Below, in pieces: positions 1 to 6,184 of a stretch of DNA of 8,036 bases (positions within the stretch are counted from its first letter, which is position 1; each line of letters opens with the position of its first letter). This stretch comes from Pyramidobacter sp. (GTDB taxonomy: Bacteria > Synergistota > Synergistia > Synergistales > Dethiosulfovibrionaceae), in contig JAGAYQ010000197.1 of the NCBI GenBank assembly GCA_017940445.1, positions 1 to 8,036 on the forward strand, in the 5' to 3' direction. The notes under the pieces are model-generated. The model was not told the origin of the DNA and made no database searches. It saw nothing but the letters and a program-made list of their open reading frames with translations. Made by a program: the position numbers and the translations under genes.

Positions 1-216
1 CGGGAAAACTCTCAGTCGCTGCTTGACATCTTCGCGACGAAAGCCTGCAAAGCCTCGGTCAAGCTGACGACGCGCCTGACTGCTGACGAAGCGAAGCTGC
101 TCCTTGCGCAGCTCAACGCCTGCGACGAGCCTAACGCCTGTCCGCACGGCCGTCCGACTGTGCTGAGGCTTAGCGGGCAGGCACTTGACAAACACTTCGG
201 GAGGCTGGGACTGTGA
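1..216 (+). CDS. mutL: DNA mismatch repair protein MutL, C-terminal fragment
   Basis: This is the last 71 residues of an ORF that enters from the left edge and stops at TGA 214-216. It shows the two C-terminal signatures of endonuclease-type MutL: an ACKAS stretch (fragment residues 15-19) followed by a basic region, and CPHGRPT (47-53), which in the family helps form the zinc/metal site of the nicking endonuclease. MutL couples MutS mismatch recognition to strand incision and removal in the cytoplasm. The presence of these motifs suggests a nicking MutL rather than the E. coli type, which lacks them. The stop overlaps the GTG start of miaA by two bases, so the two genes are probably translationally coupled in one operon. 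The N-terminal ATPase part lies outside the window. Confidence 0.9.
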   Translation, partial: RENSQSLLDIFATKACKASVKLTTRLTADEAKLLLAQLNACDEPNACPHGRPTVLRLSGQALDKHFGRLGL

Positions 217-1160
217 GCGAGAAGAAGATCCCCATCCTGGCCGTCATCGGCCCCACCGCTGTCGGTAAGACGGCGATGAGCCTTGATCTGGCCCGAGCCC
301 TGAATGCCGAGGTGATCTCCGTCGATTCCCGGCAGGTGTACCGCTACATGGATGTCGGCACCGATAAGATCTCGCTGGAGATTCGCCGCGAGATCCCGCA
401 TCATATGATCGACGTGGCTGATCCCGATCAGGTCTTCACCGCGGCGGATTTCGTCGCACAGGCCAAAGACTGCGTGACGCGCATCCGGGCCCGCGGGCGC
501 GTGCCGCTGTTCGTCGGCGGCACGCCGTTTTACTATCAGGCCCTGTTCGGCGGTCTGCTCTCGATCGACGTCCCGACGGACGAGTCGCTGCGTGCCAGGC
601 TGTGCGCTGAAAGCGCGGAAGATCTGTACGCACGGCTTGAACAGGCCGATCCGGAAAGCGCCGCGCGCCTTCATCCGAACGACAAGTTCCGCGTCGCGAG
701 ATCGCTTGAGATCTTTCTGCTTTCCGGGCGCAAGGCATCTGAGCTGTACGCGCAGCAGAAAAGCGCCGAGTCTCCTTATGATGTGCTCTATCTTGGACTT
801 TTCAGGCCGCGCGAGATCCTTGTCAGCGGTATCGAAGCGCGCGTGCGCGCGCAGTTTGCGTCCGGCTATCCGGAGGAGGTGCGGTGGCTGCTCGATCACG
901 GCTATTCGCCAGAACTGCCGTCGATGCAGGGGTTCGGCTACAGGGAACTGGTCCTGTACCACCAGGGAAAGATGACTTTTGAAGAGGCGATCATGGGCGA
1001 CGCGGTTGCCACCCGGCAGTTTGCCAAGCGGCAGATGACGTGGTTCAAAAAGTTTGCCCCCGCCGTCTGGTTCGACCTTTCGCAAAACACGGCTGAGGAG
1101 AACGCTGCAAAGCTGCTTGCGGCATCTCGAGCCCATCTGGAAGGGGAGCTGCAGTCATGA
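213..1160 (+). CDS. miaA: tRNA dimethylallyltransferase MiaA
   Basis: MiaA transfers a dimethylallyl group from DMAPP to N6 of adenosine 37 in tRNAs that read UNN codons. The 315-residue protein has the normal family length. Visible motifs are the P-loop-like GPTAVGKT (residues 13-20), DSRQVYR (38-44, containing the catalytic Asp/Ser/Gln pocket), VGGTPFYYQAL (101-111), HPND (154-157) followed by the R..RSLE segment, QGFGYREL, and near the C-terminus TRQFAKRQMTWF, the tRNA/substrate-binding signature. The start is GTG 213, with GGGAGG at 199-204 eight bases upstream; it overlaps the mutL stop. The TGA stop shares an ATGA with the ispH start. The next gene, ispH, makes the DMAPP substrate, so the pairing is functionally sensible. 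Identification is secure. Confidence 0.97.
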   Translation: MSEKKIPILAVIGPTAVGKTAMSLDLARALNAEVISVDSRQVYRYMDVGTDKISLEIRREIPHHMIDVADPDQVFTAADFVAQAKDCVTRIRARGRVPLFVGGTPFYYQALFGGLLSIDVPTDESLRARLCAESAEDLYARLEQADPESAARLHPNDKFRVARSLEIFLLSGRKASELYAQQKSAESPYDVLYLGLFRPREILVSGIEARVRAQFASGYPEEVRWLLDHGYSPELPSMQGFGYRELVLYHQGKMTFEEAIMGDAVATRQFAKRQMTWFKKFAPAVWFDLSQNTAEENAAKLLAASRAHLEGELQS

Positions 1161-2038
1161 AGATCCTGCGAGCAGAACCGACTGGGCTGTGCTTTGGCGT
1201 GCGGCGGGCTATCGAGTCGCTCGAACAGGCACTTGCCGGCGGCGAGCCCGTATACGCCATCGGCAGTCCCATCCATAATCCTCAGGAAGTTGCCCGTCTG
1301 GCGGACAGGGGCCTGCGTGTCGTCGAAAGCGAGGCAGACGTGCCGGAAAATGCTGTTGCTTTTATCCGCGCACACGGCGTCGCCCCGGCCGTCGTTGAAC
1401 GGCTGAAAGAAAAAGATGCGAGCATCATCGACGGCACCTGCCCGTTCGTGCGCATGGTGCAGACGCGGGCGCGCGAACTGAGCGAGGCCGGGTATCATCT
1501 GCTGATCCTCGGCGATGAGAAGCACCCGGAAGTTGCGGGCATACTCGGTTATGTCACAGGAAAGGCAACTGTTATTTCGAGTGTTGCTTCACTTTTTTCC
1601 TCGACAATTTTCAGAACTTCTGGTAGAATCCCTAAGTTGGGATTGGTGTCCCAGACGACCCAGGAAGAACGGCTCCTTGCCGAAGTCGCGAAAGCGGCCG
1701 CCGGCAAGGCCGACGAACTCCGGGTGTACAATACCATCTGTCATGCCACGAGAGAGCGTCAGCAGGCCGTCGCGGAACTTGCTGCGAAAGCCGACGGCGT
1801 GATCGTCATCGGCGGTCATGACAGCGCCAACACCGGCAAACTGCATCGGATCGTGAACGATTCCGGCTGCCCCGCGCAGTGGATCGAGCACGCCGGACAG
1901 CTCGACCGGCAGTGGGTGAAGGACAAAAACACCATCGGAGTTGCAGCCGGGGCAAGCACGCCCGACTGGCTCATCGAACACCTAATCAGCGCGATCCGTG
2001 AGATCGCCGGACGTCAGGGGGATGTCAGTAATGAGTGA
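1157..2038 (+). CDS. ispH: 4-hydroxy-3-methylbut-2-enyl diphosphate reductase IspH
   Basis: IspH carries out the final MEP-pathway step, reducing HMBPP to IPP and DMAPP at a [4Fe-4S] cluster in the cytoplasm. The 293-residue protein carries the three cluster cysteines C12 (GLCFGVRRA), C95 (DGTCP) and C195 ([11 protein letters not shown]). It also has the diphosphate-binding histidines H40 (IHNPQEV), H73 (RAHG) and H123, with the catalytic glutamate in the HPEV segment (E125). Further family signatures are SQTTQ (165-169), HDSANT (221-226) and GASTPDW (265-271). ATG 1157 overlaps the miaA stop as ATGA and has AGGGGAG upstream at 1142-1148. The 3' end overlaps rpsA by eight bases. Residues about 136-162 are encoded by a locally AT-rich stretch that seems to contain a promoter for rpsA. 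Confidence 0.97.
   Translation: MKILRAEPTGLCFGVRRAIESLEQALAGGEPVYAIGSPIHNPQEVARLADRGLRVVESEADVPENAVAFIRAHGVAPAVVERLKEKDASIIDGTCPFVRMVQTRARELSEAGYHLLILGDEKHPEVAGILGYVTGKATVISSVASLFSSTIFRTSGRIPKLGLVSQTTQEERLLAEVAKAAAGKADELRVYNTICHATRERQQAVAELAAKADGVIVIGGHDSANTGKLHRIVNDSGCPAQWIEHAGQLDRQWVKDKNTIGVAAGASTPDWLIEHLISAIREIAGRQGDVSNE
1601..1629 (+). promoter_or_regulatory. Putative sigma-70 promoter inside ispH, likely for rpsA
   Basis: Within ispH there is TCGACA (1601-1606, 5 of 6 to the -35 consensus), a 17-base spacer, and TAGAAT (1624-1629, 5 of 6 to the -10) preceded by TGG, which makes an extended -10. It lies in an 80-base stretch (1561-1640) that I count at about 39% GC, against about 63% just downstream (1681-1740), with an AT-rich upstream segment that could act as an UP element. 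Transcription would begin near 1636 and run about 395 bases before the rpsA start. This is prediction from sequence only. Confidence 0.55.
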
Positions 2039-3611
2039 AGAAATGAAGAACCAGGTTGAAGCAACGGAAGCAGTCAAGGCAGCTGTCGAAGAAGAGCCCA
2101 GCGATATGGCCTCTCTTCTTGCCCAGTATGACGCCGCGCAGGAAGATTTCAGCCGCGGCAAGGTCATGCAGGGCACGGTCGTCAGCAAGGTCGACGGCGG
2201 CTGGCTTGTTGATGTTGGATACAAGTGCGAAGGTTTCCTGCCCGAGCGTGAGTGGACCCACCACATCCTTGTGGACGACAAGCCCGCTCCCGAAGTTGGC
2301 GACACGATCGAAGTCCAGATCGCCAGCAAGCGCGACGGCGAAGAAGCTCAGCTGGTCGTCAACCGCTGGAGATGCGAGTTTGACCGCCGCTGGGCCGAGC
2401 TTGAGGCCAAGACCGCGGAGAACGACGTCATCACCGTCAAGGGCGTGCGCACCGTCAAGGGCGGCCTGATGGTCAACTGCTACAATCTTGAGGGCTTTAT
2501 CCCGATCTCGCACCTTGCCGAAGAGGGCCGCGGCGTCAACCCCGGCCGCTTCGTGGGCGAAGAGTTCACGGTCCGCCTTCTTGAGAAGGACAAGCGCAAG
2601 CGCCGCCTTGTCCTTTCGCGCCGCAGCCTGCTCGATGAAGAGCTTACCGCCGGCCGCGCCAAGTTCTACAACGAAGTCCACGTCGGCGACGTGCTTGACG
2701 GCACCGTCAGCAGCCTGACCAGCTTCGGCCTGTTCGTCAACGTCGGCCCGCTGGACGGCCTCGTCCATGTCAGCGAGATCTCCTGGCAGCGCAGCTCCAA
2801 GCAGCGCGAGACCTACAAGAAGGGCGACCAGGTCAAGGTCAAGGTCATCGGCATCGACCAGGAGAACAACAAGATCAGCCTCAGCATCCGTCAGGCTCAG
2901 GGCGATCCGTGGGATACGGTCATGGAGCGCTGGCAGAAGGGCCAGCAGACCAAGGGCGTCGTCACCAACGTCACCGACTTTGGTGCCTTCGTCGAGGTCG
3001 AGCCCGGCATCGAGGGCCTGATCCACATCGGCGACCTCAGCTGGAGCCGCATCAAGAACCCCAAGGAAGTTGTCCGCAAGGGCCAGGAAGTCGAGACGGT
3101 CGTGCTCGACATCGATCCTGAAAAGAAGCGCATGAGCCTTGGCTACAAGCAGCTCAACGATCCCTGGAAGGGCGTCGAGGAGCGTTACGCCAAGGGCCAG
3201 GACATCCAGGTCAAGGTCGTCCGCCTTGCCGACTTCGGCGCCTTCGTCGAGATCGAGAAGGGTGTCGAGGGCCTCATCCACGTCAGCCAGATCAGCACTC
3301 ACCGTGTTGAGAAGCCCGGCGACGTGCTTCAGGAAGGCCAGGAAGTCACCGCCCGCGTGCTCGACGTCAACCCCGCCGAGCGCCGTATCCGCCTCAGCAT
3401 CAGCGCCATCGAGGCCGGCGAGAAGGCTGCCGAGCGCGCCAAGAACGCTGCTGAGCATGCTGAGCGCGCGCCTCGTCGTGAAGGCGCCCCCAAGGGCGAC
3501 CGTCCTGCCAAGCCCCGCCGCCGCCCCGAGGCTGACAAGCCCGTCAGCATCTCCGAAGACACCGGCGTCACGCTGGGCGACCTCTTCGGCGGCATCAAGC
3601 TCGACGACTAA
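2031..3611 (+). CDS. rpsA: 30S ribosomal protein S1 (five S1 domains)
   Basis: S1 binds mRNA on the small ribosomal subunit and promotes initiation. The protein has five S1/OB-fold repeats at about residues 43-112, 130-197, 217-287, 303-374 and 388-460. The last three carry the clear hallmarks: a (D/S)FG.FV strand (SFGLFV, DFGAFV, DFGAFV), GL.H.S/G, then a closing SLS-type strand. After them comes a charged Ala/Arg/Pro-rich tail (461-505) and a short [13 protein letters not shown] end. The first two repeats are more divergent, as expected for ribosome-binding ones. I chose ATG 2031 (526 residues) because AGGGGG (2016-2021) is nine bases upstream; the in-frame ATG 2022 and GTG 1998 are badly placed relative to it. 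The start overlaps the ispH stop by eight bases. Codon use is strongly biased (GTC, AAG, GAG, CTC), as expected for a highly expressed gene. E. coli S1 has six domains. Confidence 0.95.
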   Translation: MSEEMKNQVEATEAVKAAVEEEPSDMASLLAQYDAAQEDFSRGKVMQGTVVSKVDGGWLVDVGYKCEGFLPEREWTHHILVDDKPAPEVGDTIEVQIASKRDGEEAQLVVNRWRCEFDRRWAELEAKTAENDVITVKGVRTVKGGLMVNCYNLEGFIPISHLAEEGRGVNPGRFVGEEFTVRLLEKDKRKRRLVLSRRSLLDEELTAGRAKFYNEVHVGDVLDGTVSSLTSFGLFVNVGPLDGLVHVSEISWQRSSKQRETYKKGDQVKVKVIGIDQENNKISLSIRQAQGDPWDTVMERWQKGQQTKGVVTNVTDFGAFVEVEPGIEGLIHIGDLSWSRIKNPKEVVRKGQEVETVVLDIDPEKKRMSLGYKQLNDPWKGVEERYAKGQDIQVKVVRLADFGAFVEIEKGVEGLIHVSQISTHRVEKPGDVLQEGQEVTARVLDVNPAERRIRLSISAIEAGEKAAERAKNAAEHAERAPRREGAPKGDRPAKPRRRPEADKPVSISEDTGVTLGDLFGGIKLDD

Positions 3612-3622
3612 TCACCCGAACC

Positions 3623-3660
3623 AAAAAAACAGACCGTCCGCATGGGCGGTCTGTTTTTTT
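3623..3660 (+). terminator. Intrinsic terminator of the mutL–rpsA operon
   Basis: A 10-bp stem (3630-3639 with 3644-3653, one G-T pair) closes on the loop GCAT. It is flanked by seven A residues at 3623-3629 and seven T residues at 3654-3660, which extend the pairing. It lies 12 bases after the rpsA stop. The A and T tracts make it potentially active in both directions. Confidence 0.93.
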
Positions 3661-3686
3661 ATGCACGGATTTATACGAGTTTTCGT

Positions 3687-3826
3687 TAAAACGGCTGACG
3701 ATCTATTAGCCGTTTTATAGCGCCGTCAGGCGCGTCGAAAACTGCATGAGACGGCGTGGCGCCTGTAAGGCGCCGACTGCCGCGCCCGTTTGGGGCGCGG
3801 CCTCGCGATGAGCTTTTTAATCGCGA
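3687..3826. repeat. Cluster of consecutive inverted repeats in a convergent intergenic gap
   Basis: No ORF here looks real. Five perfect inverted repeats follow one another: 3687-3696/3708-3717 (10 bp, TAAAACGGCT arm), 3721-3727/3750-3756 (7 bp), 3758-3763/3769-3774 (GGCGCC arms), 3779-3787/3793-3801 (9 bp, GCCGCGCCC arm) and 3803-3809/3820-3826 (TCGCGAT arm). A competing pairing, CAGGCGC 3727-3733 with GCGCCTG 3759-3765, excludes the second and third. The cluster lies between two convergent terminators, so it is not an obvious leader. It may be a dispersed palindromic element or a small structured RNA; I cannot tell which. Positions 3661-3686 and 3827-3852 hold nothing recognisable. Confidence 0.6.
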
Positions 3827-3852
3827 AAGAGTATTACGATTCGAATGCAAAT

Positions 3853-3894
3853 AATTACCGGAGAACTCCCGAAAACGGGCGTTCTCCGGTAATT
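3853..3894 (-). terminator. Intrinsic terminator of brnQ
   Basis: A perfect 14-bp stem (3853-3866 with 3881-3894) is topped by an inner CCCG/CGGG helix with an AAAA loop. It begins 11 bases beyond the brnQ stop. On the minus strand it is followed by ATTATTTGC, a modest T-rich tail. The stem ends in A/T pairs, so it may also stop transcription coming from the other side. Confidence 0.85.
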
Positions 3895-3904
3895 TTGTTA
3901 TCGA

Positions 3905-5242
3905 CTAGCGGCGGTTGGGCAGCAGGAGCGAGACGATCAGGCCGGCGAGGGCGGCGGGGATCCAGATCATGTTGTACGACGCCATCGGCATGACGCGCGA
4001 GGCCCAGGAGACGAGAGACTGTGCGTGGAACAGTTTGGCGAGGTCGGACATCATGCACAGCGTGTCGAGCACGGCGCCGGCGGCGGTGAAGAGCGTGACG
4101 ACGACGAACGTCTTCTTCGGGCACGAGTGGAAGTGCTCCCACAGTGTCATCAGGATCAGCGTGATCGCCAGCGGATAGAGCGTGAGCAGGATCGGCAGCG
4201 AGAACTTGATGATCGTCGACAGGCCAAGATTGGCCAGACCGAAGGAGATGCAGCAGAACAGCACCACCCATTTGTTGTAGCTCATCGCGTTGGGGAACAT
4301 TATTGCGAACGTCTGAGCATTGCTGACGATCAGACCGATGGCCGTCTTCAGACAGGCCAGCAGCACCGTAAGCGCCAGGAAGATCGCCCCGAAGCCGGTG
4401 AAGTAGTGGCGCGAGATGACGCCGAGCGCGAGACCTCCGTTTTCGGCCAATGGATAGACGGCGCGGCTCTGTGCGCCGAGGTACGTCATCGCGACGTAGA
4501 TCAGCCCCATAAAGGCGCAGCTGAACACGCCGGCTTTGATCACGCTGGCGGCGACCGCGTCGGGATCGCTCACGCCCAGATCGCGGATCACGTTGATGAC
4601 GATGATGCCAAATGCCAGCGCGGCGACGGTGTCCATCGTGTTGTAGCCTTCAAGCACGCCGCGGGCAAATGCTCCGGCCGCGTAGGCCTTTTCGGGCGTG
4701 ATCGCCGAGGCGGAACCCATGGGCTTGAGCAGAGAGGTGACGATCAGCCATCCGAGCATGATCAGCAGCATGGGATTGAGCACGCGGCCTACCCAGGTGA
4801 GGATGCCGCTGGGCCGAAGCGAGAACCACAGCAGTGCGGCGAACATGGCGGCCGAGAAGACGAACAGCGCGAGGCGGGGATTGACTCCGGCGGGGAGCAT
4901 GGGGACCACGCCCACGTCAAACGGCACCGTGATGCATCTGGGCGCGACGAACAGCGGCCCGATCGACAGATAGAGCGCGCAGGTGAAAAAGATGCTGTAT
5001 GCTCTGCCGACTTTCGAGCTCAGCTCGCGCACACCGTCGCATTTTGACAGCCCAAGAGCGACGACGCCAAGCAGCGGCATGCCCACGGCGGTAACGAGGA
5101 ATCCGGCCGATGCTGCGCCGACATTGGCGCCGGCCATCTGCCCCAGCGACACGGGGAAGATCAGGTTTCCCGAGCCGAAGAACAGGCCGAAGAGCAGACT
5201 GGTGACGGAGAGCGTTTCAATGAAAGTAAGACGGTTTTTCAC
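3905..5242 (-). CDS. brnQ: Branched-chain amino acid:cation symporter, BrnQ (LIVCS) family
   Basis: This is a polytopic inner-membrane carrier that takes up leucine, isoleucine and valine with Na+ or H+. The 445-residue length and about 12 hydrophobic segments fit the family. Family landmarks are FFGSGNLIFP (residues 21-30), in the first membrane segment, and EGYNTMDTVAALAFG (from about residue 198). A longer reading begins at ATG 5260, but GGAGG (5251-5255) would then lie inside the gene. That GGAGG is eight bases before GTG 5242, so GTG is the more likely start. The gene stands alone, with its own terminator at 3853-3894 and promoter at 5275-5305, and converges on the rpsA operon. The family is clear, but the exact amino-acid and ion preference cannot be read from the sequence. 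Confidence 0.93.
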   Translation of the reverse strand: MKNRLTFIETLSVTSLLFGLFFGSGNLIFPVSLGQMAGANVGAASAGFLVTAVGMPLLGVVALGLSKCDGVRELSSKVGRAYSIFFTCALYLSIGPLFVAPRCITVPFDVGVVPMLPAGVNPRLALFVFSAAMFAALLWFSLRPSGILTWVGRVLNPMLLIMLGWLIVTSLLKPMGSASAITPEKAYAAGAFARGVLEGYNTMDTVAALAFGIIVINVIRDLGVSDPDAVAASVIKAGVFSCAFMGLIYVAMTYLGAQSRAVYPLAENGGLALGVISRHYFTGFGAIFLALTVLLACLKTAIGLIVSNAQTFAIMFPNAMSYNKWVVLFCCISFGLANLGLSTIIKFSLPILLTLYPLAITLILMTLWEHFHSCPKKTFVVVTLFTAAGAVLDTLCMMSDLAKLFHAQSLVSWASRVMPMASYNMIWIPAALAGLIVSLLLPNRR

Positions 5243-5274
5243 GGATATAGCCTCCAACATTTTGATTTTCTGCT

Positions 5275-5305
5275 ATCATACCATGAAAAAGCTGTTTTGT
5301 GACAA
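5275..5305 (-). promoter_or_regulatory. Putative brnQ promoter with overlapping palindrome
   Basis: Reading the minus strand, TTGTCA (5305-5300) is separated by 19 bases from TATGAT (5280-5275), which is preceded by TGG, giving an extended -10. The spacer is longer than ideal, but the extended -10 can compensate. A 19-base imperfect palindrome, CTGTTTTGTGACAACACAG (5292-5310), covers the -35 and is a candidate operator. The predicted start of transcription is near 5268, leaving a leader of about 25 bases. Confidence 0.55.
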
Positions 5306-5337
5306 CACAGAAAAAAATCAGCCTGAGGCACGCAAAC

Positions 5338-5384
5338 AAATGACGAAGCGCTTTTTCGAAATACCAGAAAACGCTTCGTCATTT
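5338..5384 (-). terminator. Terminator downstream of the DUF4491 gene
   Basis: A perfect 13-bp stem (5338-5350 with 5372-5384; arm AAATGACGAAGCG) closes on a 21-base loop whose A and T runs can extend the helix. It starts 21 bases beyond the DUF4491 stop. On the minus strand it is followed by GTTTGCG, so the T tract is weak and comes mainly from the stem itself. Confidence 0.7.
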
Positions 5385-5390
5385 TGTATA

Positions 5391-5406
5391 TGTTTCACGT
5401 GGAACT
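5391..5406. promoter_or_regulatory. parS-like site (putative ParB binding site)
   Basis: The 16-mer TGTTTCACGTGGAACT reads AGTTCCACGTGAAACA on the other strand. The widely conserved chromosomal parS consensus is TGTTNCACGTGAAACA, so only the outermost base differs in that orientation. The central CACGTG core and both flanking half-site positions are kept. The site overlaps the last codon of the DUF4491 gene by two bases and lies before that gene's terminator. With uniform base frequencies I estimate about 0.002 expected matches this close in an 8-kb window. ParB binding itself is inferred. Confidence 0.6.
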
Positions 5407-5698
5407 ATTCATAGTTTCGTTTCGGATTCTTCGGGTATTTACCCTGTTTCACGCGCTGTGTCTGCTCTTTGATCTCGACGATGGCCCAGAGGTTGGTCGC
5501 GCCGAAAAAGGCTGTCAGCCAGCAGGAGAGGCCGCTCATGCCGGCTGAGAGGGCGATCGCGGCTAGACCGGCAGCGAGAAAGACGGGCCAGATCCTTTCG
5601 CTGAAAAAATATTCGCCCCAAATGACGACGGGGTAGTACGCGCCCATGATGAACAGCGAGGCGATGCCGAAGGTGACGGCGTTCCAGTTCAGCTCCAT
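5405..5698 (-). CDS. DUF4491 family small membrane protein
   Basis: This is a 97-residue protein with three hydrophobic segments (about residues 7-25, 35-52 and 56-75) and a hydrophilic C-terminus. The pattern matches what I recall of DUF4491: an opening ...NW...FGIASLFIMG, then YYPVVIWGEYFF, then E.KEQ..RV..GKYPKNPKR near the end. The function of the family is unknown; it is presumably an inner-membrane protein. ATG 5698 is chosen because AAAGGAGG sits 10 bases upstream (GGAGG 5709-5713); the same frame stays open to 5863, but that extension is Arg/Pro/Ala-rich and lies antisense-offset to the preceding ORF. Its ribosome-binding site lies inside the end of the upstream 72-residue ORF, whose stop is only four bases before this start, so the two are co-transcribed. 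A parS-like site covers its stop. Confidence 0.85.
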   Translation of the reverse strand: MELNWNAVTFGIASLFIMGAYYPVVIWGEYFFSERIWPVFLAAGLAAIALSAGMSGLSCWLTAFFGATNLWAIVEIKEQTQRVKQGKYPKNPKRNYE

Positions 5699-5702
5699 CT
5701 GA

Positions 5703-5921
5703 TCAAAACCTCCTTTCCACGGCGGCGGTGATGCTGCGGGAGACCAGTTCGGACACGGGGATGCCGGCCGGACAGACGTTCTCGCAAGTGAGCGACGTGC
5801 CGTAGCCGGCGTAAAACGAGCGCGCGTAGCCAGGGGATTCTTCGCGGCGGTGACGCTTGTCACGTTCTTGATTGAGTAGCCTAAATGCGGTGGCGGCTGC
5901 GGCGGTGCAGCGTCTCAACAA
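5703..5921 (-). pseudogene. Remnant of a fumarate reductase/succinate dehydrogenase iron-sulfur subunit (C-terminal part)
   Basis: This ORF of 72 residues would start at TTG 5921, six bases after an AGGAG. Its sequence resembles only the last third of FrdB/SdhB: AFRLLNQERDKR matches the '..HRY..DSRD..' helix, and CENVCPAGIPVSELVSR matches the 'C..VCPKG....EAI' segment around the last iron-sulfur ligands. The plant-type [2Fe-2S] domain and the C..C..C [4Fe-4S] motif are absent. In E. coli FrdB and SdhB a cysteine lies six residues before the CxxVCP cysteine; here that position is tyrosine. About 170 residues are therefore missing, and one ligand appears lost. It looks like a gene with a large internal deletion that kept its ribosome-binding site. 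A short protein with another role is possible. The frame is still open and leads into the DUF4491 gene, which may preserve it for expression. Confidence 0.55.
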
Positions 5922-6101
5922 TTTGATCTCCTCCCCTCAGAAAAATCGTGAAGTTAGATTTCGATAACATTCATTTCTATTGTACCGCATTTTTATGTTT
6001 TGCGCGTTCCTTTCGCAACAGTCCAGCGAATATTTCGATCCTGAGCGGCAAAGGAGAGATTTGATTTTTTATGAGTTATGCGAAACTAACTTACGGAAAT
6101 C

Positions 6102-6129
6102 TTTTCATTTAAAAAGCCCCCGCTATAAT
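6102..6129 (+). promoter_or_regulatory. Putative promoter of the DUF4198 gene
   Basis: A perfect TATAAT (6124-6129) lies 16 bases downstream of TTTTCA (6102-6107, 4 of 6 to the -35 consensus) in an AT-rich region. Transcription would begin near 6136, giving a leader of about 50 bases. The rest of the 5922-6184 gap between the divergent genes is AT-rich and shows no ORF I would support. Confidence 0.6.
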
Positions 6130-6141
6130 TGACGCTGAAAC

Positions 6142-6158
6142 TCATCCGTTACGGATGA
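6142..6158 (+). promoter_or_regulatory. Leader hairpin upstream of the DUF4198 gene
   Basis: A perfect 7-bp inverted repeat, TCATCCG (6142-6148) with CGGATGA (6152-6158), has a TTA loop and lies between the predicted transcription start and the ribosome-binding site. It is followed by AAAACTTTTTAG. It could stabilise the 5' end of the mRNA or act as a weak attenuator. Confidence 0.4.
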
Positions 6159-6184
6159 AAACTTTTTAGACAGAGGTGGTTGGC

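Noticed and set aside
12..1136. A 374-codon open frame antisense to miaA
   Set aside because: Shadow of a GC-rich gene; Arg/His-rich translation without recognisable domains, and MiaA motifs are complete on the + strand.
1607..1621. Match of 12 of 15 to the CodY box (AATTTTCWGAAAATT) in the ispH promoter spacer
   Set aside because: CodY is mainly a Firmicutes regulator, the right half-site is poor, and the match falls in an AT-rich patch already explained by a promoter.
1998..2030. Longer rpsA starting at GTG 1998 or ATG 2022
   Set aside because: The AGGGGG ribosome-binding site at 2016-2021 lies downstream of the first and directly against the second; ATG 2031 has correct spacing.
2025..3458. 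A 477-codon open frame antisense to rpsA
   Set aside because: It is a by-product of the biased codons of rpsA, which rarely create stops on the other strand; its protein is low-complexity Leu/Asp/Ala with no family resemblance, while the S1 domains on the + strand are unmistakable.
4025..5047. A 340-codon open frame antisense to brnQ
   Set aside because: Translation is a Glu/Gln/Arg/His-rich string typical of an antisense reading of a membrane protein gene; no plausible ribosome-binding site or family.
5979..5984. TACAAT on the minus strand as a -10 for the iron-sulfur remnant and DUF4491 gene
   Set aside because: No acceptable -35 or extended -10 at the right distance; a promoter probably exists in this gap but this one is not supported well enough.
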